Assembly (NCBI GenBank): GCA_012800685.1
Contig: JAAZIT010000132.1
Location: forward strand, 1 to 7,550
DNA length: 7,550 nucleotides
Origin: Clostridiales bacterium
GTDB lineage: Bacteria; Bacillota; Clostridia; Oscillospirales; Ruminococcaceae
Direction of reading: 5' to 3'
Part shown: piece after piece, positions 1-5,276 of the stretch
How the letters are laid out: each line of letters opens with the position of its first letter
How positions within the stretch are numbered: position 1 is the first letter of the stretch
Notes under the pieces: model-generated
The model's input: only the letters and a program-made list of their open reading frames with translations
The model's database searches: none
Told to the model about the DNA's origin: nothing
Translations under genes and position numbers: made by a program

Positions 1-885
1 GGAAAAGAAAGCAAAATTTTTTTTGAACATAAAGACGAAGAGATAAATCTTAAGCTTGCCTCAGATTTAGACCCTAACGAAAATCATAGTCTAATCCTTT
101 TTAAACGTCAAGATGCAACTCATTATTTTGAGTTTTTGGGATTTGAAATTCAAGGAGAAGCTAAAATACTTCCACCACCTATTAGACCATCGAGAAGAAT
201 TGAGGTTTATGGTGACTCAGTTTCTGCTGGAGCAGTTTGTGAGGCAGCTCAGTTCGCAGGAAAATGCGACCCTGAAAACCATGAGGGTATTTATGATAAT
301 TCTTGGCACTCTTATTCAATGACAGTGGCTAGAAACCTTGGTGCCGAAATTCACAACATTGCACAGGGTGGAATTGCCTTATTTAATGGAAGTGGATATT
401 ACCATGCACCTAATCACATTGGAGTAGAATCAGCCTATGACAAGCTTTGCTATTTTCCAGAAGGAAATATTTCAAATTGGGATTTTTCTAAGTATGTTCC
501 ACAGGTTGTTATTTTTGCTTTTGGGCAAAACGATAATCACCATGAGGGCTTTGAGGATTTTGACATATCTAATCCTGAATACCGTCAAAAATGGAAAGCA
601 AGATATAAGGAGGTTTTGCTGGATATAAGAAATCACTATGATAACCCTGTATTTATATTAATGACAACACTTCTTTGTCACGATGCAGAATGGGATAATG
701 CAATTGAGGAAATAAAAAATGAGCTAATTGCTGATGGTTTAGTTCCAAAAGAAAAGCTTTATCATCACTTATTTAAACGAAATGGAATAGCTACCCCTGG
801 ACACCCACGAATTTGTGAACAGCAAGAAATGGCAGAAGAGCTAACGGCTTTTATTAGCAGTCTTGGGGAGAGCATTTGGCAATAA
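1..885 (+). CDS. SGNH/GDSL esterase, carbohydrate esterase family 2-like, 5' partial
   Basis: The frame is open from the first base, so the true start lies left of the window. The TTG at 136 falls inside the domain and is not the start. About 294 residues are visible. The first ~55 look like the end of an N-terminal beta-rich domain, and they lead through a proline-rich joint (LPPPIRP) into the catalytic SGNH domain. The nucleophile block is RRIEVYGDSVSAG, with Ser encoded at 217-219. The oxyanion block is FGQND, encoded near 523-537. The C-terminal block is TPGHPRICEQQEMAEEL, which supplies the catalytic His near the end. That His block lacks the usual DxxH Asp, which fits CE2 enzymes, known to use a Ser-His dyad with a main-chain carbonyl. 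Family members remove acetyl groups from plant polysaccharides or glycans. Whether this copy is secreted cannot be seen, because the N-terminus is missing. Family assignment is good; the substrate is inference. Confidence 0.85.
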   Translation, partial: GKESKIFFEHKDEEINLKLASDLDPNENHSLILFKRQDATHYFEFLGFEIQGEAKILPPPIRPSRRIEVYGDSVSAGAVCEAAQFAGKCDPENHEGIYDNSWHSYSMTVARNLGAEIHNIAQGGIALFNGSGYYHAPNHIGVESAYDKLCYFPEGNISNWDFSKYVPQVVIFAFGQNDNHHEGFEDFDISNPEYRQKWKARYKEVLLDIRNHYDNPVFILMTTLLCHDAEWDNAIEEIKNELIADGLVPKEKLYHHLFKRNGIATPGHPRICEQQEMAEELTAFISSLGESIWQ

Positions 886-919
886 TCGATGTTTAGCAAG
901 GATACTTTGATCAACAAAT

Positions 920-949
920 AAGGCTACAGCATTTTTACGCTGTAGCCTT
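920..949. terminator. Bidirectional hairpin terminator between convergent genes
   Basis: A perfect 11-bp stem pairs AAGGCTACAGC (920-930) with GCTGTAGCCTT (939-949) around an 8-base loop. It lies 35 bases after the esterase stop and about 97 bases after the stop of the opposing Q/N operon. The downstream tails on both strands are T-rich but interrupted (TTTCATATTT on plus, ATTTGTTG on minus). It probably serves both genes, with moderate strength. The rest of 886-1045 is AT-rich and shows no gene. Confidence 0.75.
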
Positions 950-1045
950 TCATATTTATATGTATATAATATTGTGATTTTTGTTCAAACTACTGCTCTA
1001 ATACAAGAACTGGTTTTGAAAATGACGCTAGAAATTATACTATAT

Positions 1046-1528
1046 TTAAAGAAGCAGATATCCTAGTGCCAAAAGAAGCTTGACATCAGAGCCATTTTTT
1101 GCAAGAATATAAATTAAAAGCCCTATCATTGCTTTTTCCTCATCAATATCAAAGCCATCTAAAAGTGATGACAATAAACCTTTTGAGTCAGAGCTTTGTT
1201 TTTTATTTCCAAATAAATTACCGTTTAAAAGCCCTTGAAGTGGGTTGCTAAACTGTTGGGTCTGATTATGATTGCTGTTAAAGCTATTATCACTTGTACG
1301 CTGTCTATCGGACTGATTATTATTAAAACTATTATTTTGAAACTGATTTATATTTTGCTCATAAGGCTGATTTTGATTATTATAGCTAGTCTCTTGAGAC
1401 GATGACTTGTTAAAATCTTGTTGATTAACACCTCTTACCATCTCTTGAGAGCGTTTATGCATATCATGGACTCTTTGGAGTGCCTCTTTTTGCATATTGC
1501 TAAACTGTTCCGTATTATAAGAGGCCAA
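1046..1528 (-). CDS. Small Asn/Gln-rich protein with hydrophobic C-terminus, third gene of Q/N operon, TTG start
   Basis: I choose the TTG at 1528, giving 160 residues, because a near-perfect Shine-Dalgarno AGGGGGTGAT (1542-1533) sits ahead of it, with 8 bases between its G core and the TTG. The in-frame GTG at 1537 would lie within that ribosome site. The start overlaps the 3' end of the preceding gene by 14 bases, which suggests translational coupling. Residues 1-32 form a charged helix (EQFSNMQKEALQRVHDMHKR). Residues 35-95 are a low-complexity Asn/Gln/Ser linker. Residues 96-125 contain short Leu-Gly segments (LQGLLNGNLFG, KGLLSSLLDGF). Residues 129-160 form two short hydrophobic helices split by KNGSD and ending in LLLALGYLLL. 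There is no signal peptide. I do not recognise a characterised family. Membrane-peripheral or self-assembling behaviour is possible but unproven. Confidence 0.8.
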   Translation of the reverse strand: MASYNTEQFSNMQKEALQRVHDMHKRSQEMVRGVNQQDFNKSSSQETSYNNQNQPYEQNINQFQNNSFNNNQSDRQRTSDNSFNSNHNQTQQFSNPLQGLLNGNLFGNKKQSSDSKGLLSSLLDGFDIDEEKAMIGLLIYILAKNGSDVKLLLALGYLLL

Positions 1529-2438
1529 ACAAATCACCCCCTAGCAATCCACTTTCTTTTAAAATTGGATAAAACGCCACTAGCTTTAATATCTTTATAA
1601 CTTTATCTACCTTCCCCTGTTTTTCCTCTTTTAAATGTGGCTTGAGAGCAAGAAGCAAGTCAACATTTTTATCCTGTTTACCTGCAGAAGACATAATAGA
1701 TTGAAGCTGCATTATTTTTCCAAAATCAAATCCCTGTGAGGAATTATCGTTTTGATTGCTTTCTCCACTATTTCCAGAAGAAAGACTATTTAGTATTTGA
1801 GAAAAGTCAGGAGCGTTATTTTGTGTTTGGTTTTGGTTGTTCTGATTTAACATAGAGCTTAACATCTTTCCTAAATCCATTTGATTTTGCTGTTGGTTTT
1901 GGGGAAGCTGATTGCTTACATTGTTTTGTTCCTGATTTTGAGAAAATTGATTATTTCGTTGATTGCTTTGTTGCTGGTTTTGGGAAAATTGATTGTTTTG
2001 CTGATTGCTTTGTTGCTGGTTTTGGGAAAATTGATTGTTTTGCTGATTGCTTTGTTGCTGGTTTTGAGGAGATTGATTGTTTTGCTGGTTGGTCTGCCGT
2101 TGATTTTGAGAAAATTGATTGTTTTGTTGATTTTGGAAGAACTGGTTACCCATTTGGCGATTTTGCTGTTGGCTTTGAGAGGATCGACTGTTTACTTGTG
2201 GATTTGAGAAATTTTGATTGCTTCGTTGTTGGTTTTGAGAAAATTGGTTATTTATTTGTTGGTCTGTTTGCTGTTGATCTTGAGAAAACTGATTATTTTG
2301 CTGTTGATTAGTATTAGAGTTATTATTAGAATTATTATTAGAGTTTTCTGACGACATCATGTTAGCCAATTCGTTAATTTGCTTCATACTTTCAGGGTCA
2401 TTAAGCATTTGATTTAGCTTTGCCATTAAATCATCCAC
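1515..2438 (-). CDS. Gln/Asn-rich prion-like repeat protein, second gene of Q/N operon
   Basis: A 307-residue protein starting at GTG 2438, supported by AGGAGGG at 2450-2444 with a 5-base gap. It has three parts. Residues 1-30 are a conserved-looking helix (LMAKLNQMLNDPESMKQINELA). Residues 31-187 are almost purely Gln, Asn and Ser with spaced Phe, built partly from a 14-residue unit of the form NNQFSQNQQQSNQQ. Residues 188-250 hold three spaced copies of a short D-[LF]-[GS]-[KQ]-[MI]-[LM] motif in N/Q/S-rich sequence. Residues 255-307 are an ordered C-terminal helical region (DLLLALKPHLKEEKQGKVDKVIKILKL, positions 260-286) ending Leu/Gly-rich. It has no signal peptide, no Cys and no enzymatic motif. 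The composition matches prion-like, phase-separating or scaffold proteins. The helical ends resemble, from memory, uncharacterised clostridial proteins. Function unknown. It sits 33 bases after the 78-residue gene and overlaps the next gene. Confidence 0.85.
   Translation of the reverse strand: MDDLMAKLNQMLNDPESMKQINELANMMSSENSNNNSNNNSNTNQQQNNQFSQDQQQTDQQINNQFSQNQQRSNQNFSNPQVNSRSSQSQQQNRQMGNQFFQNQQNNQFSQNQRQTNQQNNQSPQNQQQSNQQNNQFSQNQQQSNQQNNQFSQNQQQSNQRNNQFSQNQEQNNVSNQLPQNQQQNQMDLGKMLSSMLNQNNQNQTQNNAPDFSQILNSLSSGNSGESNQNDNSSQGFDFGKIMQLQSIMSSAGKQDKNVDLLLALKPHLKEEKQGKVDKVIKILKLVAFYPILKESGLLGGDLFGLL
1919..2128 (-). repeat. 42-bp tandem repeat encoding a 14-residue Q/N unit
   Basis: Five head-to-tail units of 42 bp lie at 1919, 1961, 2003, 2045 and 2087. 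The units at 1961-2002 and 2003-2044 are identical at all 42 positions. The unit at 2045 differs at three bases, which turns Phe-Ser into Ser-Pro. The outer units at 1919 and 2087 are more diverged. A further degenerate copy lies at 2216-2257. The period is a multiple of three, so copy-number change keeps the reading frame. Exact identity of neighbouring units points to recent duplication or gene conversion. Confidence 0.9.
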
Positions 2439-2471
2439 AAAATCCCTCCTTTCTCATATTTTTTAAACTAA

Positions 2472-2708
2472 TTACTTAATTAACTTTTTATATATTGCTT
2501 GTGCCTGAGGTGTGGACAGCATTTTTTCTGCCATTTGAGGATTATTTAAAGCCTGCTGTAGCTTTTGGCTGTCTTTTTGAGGCATATTATTTAGTGCATT
2601 CTGAAAATTCCCATTTTGAAGTTGATTTTGGAGCTCCTCTGGAGTTGTTCCTAGTTTTTTACTTGCCATTTTTAATAGGGCATTTAGCTGATTTTGATTC
2701 ATTTTCAT
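2472..2708 (-). CDS. Small Gln/Asn-rich helical protein, first gene of Q/N operon
   Basis: A 78-residue protein starting at ATG 2708, with AAGGAG at 2720-2715 and a 6-base gap. It is strongly helical and hydrophilic. Residues 5-31 (NQLNALLKMASKKLGTTPEELQNQL) look like a small helical bundle with a TTPEEL cap. Residues 32-50 are Asn/Gln-rich, and residues 51-78 (QALNNPQMAEKMLSTPQAQAIYKKL) form a second helical pair containing two NPQ/TPQ turns, loosely like STI1-type helical repeats. There is no signal peptide, membrane segment or Cys. It is the leading gene of a three-gene minus-strand cluster. The closing segment suggests a protein-protein interaction role, but no characterised family is recognised, so any function is inference. 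Confidence 0.8.
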   Translation of the reverse strand: MKMNQNQLNALLKMASKKLGTTPEELQNQLQNGNFQNALNNMPQKDSQKLQQALNNPQMAEKMLSTPQAQAIYKKLIK

Positions 2709-2741
2709 AATATTCTCCTTTTCTGTCGTTTAAACCGACTG

Positions 2742-2770
2742 TTGCATTTGCTTGATTTATATGATAAAAT
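2742..2770 (+). promoter_or_regulatory. Candidate sigma-A-like promoter for the phosphoesterase gene
   Basis: TTGCAT at 2742-2747 and TAAAAT at 2765-2770 are separated by exactly 17 bases, 37 bases before the ATG at 2807. The -10 matches five of six consensus bases; the -35 is weak beyond its TTG. The 98-base divergent gap must also hold the promoter of the Q/N operon. On the minus strand only a loose CATATAAA element (2763-2756) is seen, without a convincing -35. Confidence 0.4.
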
Positions 2771-2806
2771 AATTGAAAATAGAAATAACGAAAGGACTTT
2801 TTCCTT

Positions 2807-3286
2807 ATGAGAATAATTGCTTTTTCAGATACTCATGGAAATAAAAATGCAATTCAAAAAATAATTGATAAAAATCCGCTGGTTAAAACCTACCTTTTTC
2901 TAGGTGATGGTCAGCGTGACATTGATTATATAGCATCAAGATATCCTAATCTTGATTTTAGTTGTGTTTCAGGAAACTGCGATTTTAACTCTTTTCTTCC
3001 TAACACAGAAATTTTTATTTACAAAAGACACAAAATCATTTTCGTTCATGGTCACAACCATAATGTTAAATATACTAAAGACAATGTATATAATCTAGCC
3101 GTTCAAAACTATGCCAACATAGTCTTATTTGGGCACACTCACCAACGTTATTATGAATATCGAAATGGTATCCACATTTTAAATCCTGGAAGTGCAAGCT
3201 CTCCTAGAGATTTCAAGCCTCCATCATATGCATTTTTGGACCTTCTTGATGACGTAAGAGTTGTATGCAATCACGTTGACCTTTAA
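2807..3286 (+). CDS. MJ0936/YfcE-family metallophosphoesterase
   Basis: A complete 159-residue calcineurin-like phosphoesterase, the usual length for this family. All metal-site motifs are present and in order: SDTHGN with Asp8 and His10, LGD with Asp34, GNCD with Asn57, VHGH with His81, and the closing GHTH with His110 and His112. They are followed by the family's C-terminal LNPGSASSPRD strand. These residues bind two divalent metals (commonly Mn or Ni in studied relatives) that hydrolyse phosphodiesters. It should be a soluble cytoplasmic enzyme, as there is no signal peptide. The ATG is preceded by AAAGGA at 2791-2796, a slightly long 10-base gap. It is divergent from the Q/N operon and ends before its own terminator, so it is probably transcribed alone. 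The biological substrate is unknown; cyclic nucleotides or nucleic-acid diesters are possible. Confidence 0.92.
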   Translation: MRIIAFSDTHGNKNAIQKIIDKNPLVKTYLFLGDGQRDIDYIASRYPNLDFSCVSGNCDFNSFLPNTEIFIYKRHKIIFVHGHNHNVKYTKDNVYNLAVQNYANIVLFGHTHQRYYEYRNGIHILNPGSASSPRDFKPPSYAFLDLLDDVRVVCNHVDL

Positions 3287-3340
3287 CATATTATGCAAAA
3301 GCTCTCATAGCTGTTACCCAATTTAATATAAAAATAATTT

Positions 3341-3385
3341 AAAGCTATAAAAAAATCATTATTTTGATTTTTTACAGCTTTTTTT
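3341..3385 (+). terminator. Rho-independent terminator of the phosphoesterase gene
   Basis: An AT-rich hairpin pairs AAAGCT...AAAAAATCA (3341-3358) with TGATTTTTT...AGCTTT. It has a small internal mismatch and a short loop, and is followed by a run of seven T (3379-3385). It ends two bases before the -35 element of the spoVAC promoter, so it separates the two transcription units. Confidence 0.75.
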
Positions 3386-3386
3386 A

Positions 3387-3416
3387 TGAATATTTGGACT
3401 TTTATTTGAAATACTA
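3387..3416 (+). promoter_or_regulatory. Probable forespore sigma-G promoter of spoVAC
   Basis: TGAATA at 3387-3392 and AATACTA at 3410-3416 are spaced by 17 bases. The known Bacillus sigma-G consensus is TGAATA, 17-18 bases, CATACTA, so only the first base of the -10 differs. The predicted RNA would start near 3423 and give a leader of about 45 bases before the ATG at 3467. spoVA genes are known sigma-G targets, so promoter and gene support each other. Confidence 0.75.
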
Positions 3417-3466
3417 ATTTAGAAAACATAATCTGAAATCCTTTTGAAGGGAAGTTAGTTTTAACT

Positions 3467-3910
3467 ATGAAGCTTACACAGGAACAATACAAAAAAATGT
3501 ACACAAACGCCTCAAATAAAACAAAATCATACATCACTATTCCAAAAGCCTTTATTATTGGCGGTCTTATCTGCACGTTTGGGGAGGCTTTATCACAAAT
3601 TTATAACAAATGCGGACTTAGCAGCAAAAATACCGCAATGCTAGTTACAATAACCCTTATTTTTCTTTCCGCTCTTTTAACAGGGCTAGGGCTTTATTCA
3701 AAGCTCGCAAGGCACGCAGGGGCAGGCACATTAGTTCCTATAACTGGCTTTGCTAATTCAGTTGTTTCACCAGCAATTGAGTTTAAAACAGAGGGATATA
3801 TTTTAGGTCTCGGAGCGAAAATCTTTATTATTTGCGGGCCTGTAATACTATATGGAATAACCGCTTCAATTATTTATGGATTTATTTATTGGTTAACAAT
3901 AGTTATTTAG
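3467..3910 (+). CDS. spoVAC: Stage V sporulation protein AC, spore inner-membrane channel subunit
   Basis: A 147-residue protein of normal SpoVAC length. Residues 1-26 are a basic cytosolic N-terminus (LTQEQYKKMYTNASNKTKSY). Membrane segments are seen near 27-44 (AFIIGGLICTFGEAL), 57-77 (TLIFLSALLTGLG) and 113-146. The diagnostic block at 80-106 reads as ARHAGAGTLVPITGFANSVV then SPAIEF, the SpoVAC signature. SpoVAC belongs to the SpoVA complex, which loads dipicolinic acid into the forespore and releases it in germination; the B. subtilis protein behaves as a mechanosensitive channel. The ATG is the only reasonable start. Its ribosome site AAGGGAAG (3447-3454) lies 12 bases away, a long gap. 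In most clostridia spoVAC is followed by spoVAD and spoVAE. Here it stands alone between terminators. Confidence 0.95.
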   Translation: MKLTQEQYKKMYTNASNKTKSYITIPKAFIIGGLICTFGEALSQIYNKCGLSSKNTAMLVTITLIFLSALLTGLGLYSKLARHAGAGTLVPITGFANSVVSPAIEFKTEGYILGLGAKIFIICGPVILYGITASIIYGFIYWLTIVI

Positions 3911-3920
3911 ATTTTGAGTC

Positions 3921-3947
3921 TTGGCTAACTTAAAATCCGTTAGCCAA
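3921..3947 (+). terminator. Hairpin directly after spoVAC
   Basis: A perfect 9-bp stem pairs TTGGCTAAC (3921-3929) with GTTAGCCAA (3939-3947) around a 9-base loop, 11 bases after the spoVAC stop. Its tail, TTTCCTTCTTATATTTTT, is T-rich but interrupted. It is probably the first of two stop signals for spoVAC, and may protect the 3' end. Confidence 0.6.
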
Positions 3948-3965
3948 TTTCCTTCTTATATTTTT

Positions 3966-4005
3966 AAAAGAGACGACCTTACTTTTAGTTTAGGTCGTCT
4001 CTTTT
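3966..4005. terminator. Strong bidirectional terminator
   Basis: A perfect 14-bp stem pairs AAAAGAGACGACCT (3966-3979) with AGGTCGTCTCTTTT (3992-4005) around a 12-base loop. The A/T flanks give a T-run on either strand: TTTT on plus, and TTTTAAAAA on minus. It sits between convergent spoVAC and the activase operon and should stop transcription both ways. Confidence 0.85.
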
Positions 4006-4012
4006 GCATAAA

Positions 4013-4039
4013 AAAGACAGCTCAAAATAGAGCTGTCTT
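4013..4039 (-). terminator. Rho-independent terminator of the activase operon
   Basis: On the minus strand a perfect 10-bp stem, AAGACAGCTC with GAGCTGTCTT and a 6-base loop (4039-4014), starts five bases after the stop codon at 4044. It runs into a T tract. This is a classic intrinsic terminator for the two-gene minus-strand operon. Confidence 0.88.
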
Positions 4040-4043
4040 AAAA

Positions 4044-5276
4044 TTATCTTTTTGCATTAGCAAGCATAAGCTTAATTCGATTTTCTTGGTTAACCTTAGT
4101 TGCTCCTGGGTCATAATCGATAGCAACTATATTTGCATCTGGGTATGCGTCCTTAATTACTCTTGACATTCCCTTAGCAACAATATGGTTTGGCAAACAA
4201 CCAAATGGTTGAGTGCAAATTATATTTTCTGTTCCTGTTTCAGCTAGTGCCGCCATTTCAGCAGTAATTAACCAGCCCTCACCCATTTTTACACCTTGAT
4301 GAATATACTTGTCAGCACATTTACGCAAATGCTCGAAGTCATGAGGTGGCTCAAATTCACCATGTTCTTTTATAACCTTTATCTGTTGTTTCTGGAATTT
4401 ATAAAGTACATCATAACCAATTCCATATGCAACAGTTTTCTTTGTTTTCTTATCATAAAGGACAGCGTCATTTACCGCATCTGATGCGCAATACAAAACA
4501 AAGTCTAAAAGCCCTGGTACATTAGGCTCACAGCCCTCTGAAATAAGAAAATCATTAAGATAGTTATTTGCAAGTGGGGAATATTTAACATAAATCTCTC
4601 CAACAATACCAACCTTTGGCTTTTGCTCTTTAGTTCTAGGAATTGCTGAAAAATCCTTAATAATTGCATTATAATGAGCTTTGGTGCTAGTATATTTGTT
4701 TATCTCAAATAACTTAGCTAGGCGTTTTTCCCATTTTTCCAAAACCTTATCAGTTTCTTCTGAATTAATTTCATAAGGCTTACACTGGTTATACAAGAGC
4801 ATTAGTAAATCACCATACATAACAGCATATATAAACTTCAAAAGCATTGGTACTGTCATCTTAAATGCAGGGTTTTTCTCAAGTCCGCTAAAGTTAAGTG
4901 ACAAAACTGGCACTTGTGGATATTTAGTTGAAAGTGCCTTTCTTAATAGATGAAGATAGTTTGAGGCTCTGCACCCACCACCAGTTTGGGTAATTAAAAG
5001 TGCCGTTTTATTAACATCATACTTTCCACTTTTAAGAGCGTCCATAAACTGCCCAACAACCAAAAGTGCTGGGTAGCAGGTGTCATTGTGTACATTTTTT
5101 AAGCCCTCATCAATAACATTTTGAGTTGAGGTTTGCAAAAGCTCCATATTATATCCGTAACTTTTAAATATTGAGATTAACAAATTAAAATGAATAGGGA
5201 GCATATCTGGGACTAAAATTGTATAATCCTTTTTCATTTCTTCAGTAAATATTGCTGGTGTTACTCTATCAGACAT
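4044..5276 (-). CDS. 2-hydroxyacyl-CoA dehydratase-like component, C-terminal part of a split activase/dehydratase protein
   Basis: I choose the ATG at 5276 (410 residues, MSDRVTPAIFTEEM). GAGGGAG at 5290-5284 lies 7 bases ahead, and the ATG overlaps the stop of the upstream gene as ATGTCTGA. A longer reading from 5315 would add only a basic, low-quality stretch. The protein matches the C-terminal region (COG3581 type) of large acyl-CoA dehydratase activase proteins. Conserved Cys blocks are visible: NDTCYPA (Cys67), GGGCRASNY (Cys102), and CTQPFGCLPNH (Cys354 and Cys360) followed by DYDPGAT. Such cysteines are expected to hold iron-sulfur clusters that receive electrons from the ATPase part. 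In most relatives this region is fused to the upstream protein; here it is a separate, translationally coupled subunit. The substrate is unknown, and the general activase/dehydratase annotation should not be read as a proven reaction. Confidence 0.88.
   Translation of the reverse strand: MSDRVTPAIFTEEMKKDYTILVPDMLPIHFNLLISIFKSYGYNMELLQTSTQNVIDEGLKNVHNDTCYPALLVVGQFMDALKSGKYDVNKTALLITQTGGGCRASNYLHLLRKALSTKYPQVPVLSLNFSGLEKNPAFKMTVPMLLKFIYAVMYGDLLMLLYNQCKPYEINSEETDKVLEKWEKRLAKLFEINKYTSTKAHYNAIIKDFSAIPRTKEQKPKVGIVGEIYVKYSPLANNYLNDFLISEGCEPNVPGLLDFVLYCASDAVNDAVLYDKKTKKTVAYGIGYDVLYKFQKQQIKVIKEHGEFEPPHDFEHLRKCADKYIHQGVKMGEGWLITAEMAALAETGTENIICTQPFGCLPNHIVAKGMSRVIKDAYPDANIVAIDYDPGATKVNQENRIKLMLANAKR

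Noticed and set aside
982..1030. Short minus-strand stretch reading SFSKPVLVLEQ then stop, possible remnant of a gene's C-terminus
   Set aside because: Only about 14 codons between stops, with no other support for a decayed gene; chance is as likely.
1919..2128. Possible CRISPR array because of regular 42-bp direct repeats
   Set aside because: The units are contiguous with no unique spacers and encode a regular protein repeat within an intact frame.
1881..2207. Plus-strand open frame encoding a Leu/Ile/Val-rich repetitive hydrophobic peptide
   Set aside because: It is the antisense of the Q/N repeats: CAA/CAG/AAT codons read backwards give Leu, Ile and Val. It has no ribosome site, and the minus-strand gene explains the sequence.
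2756..2763. Minus-strand CATATAAA as a sporulation-sigma -10 for the Q/N operon
   Set aside because: It resembles sigma-E/G -10 elements, but no matching -35 occurs at the right spacing in AT-rich DNA, so I do not call it a promoter.
3283..3576. Minus-strand open frame over the start of spoVAC
   Set aside because: It is antisense to spoVAC, its promoter and a terminator. It is rich in Phe, Ile and Lys from AT-rich DNA and has no recognisable domain.
3921..4166. Plus-strand open frame of 81 codons after spoVAC
   Set aside because: It runs through three hairpin terminators and into the antisense of the dehydratase-like gene, and has no ribosome site.
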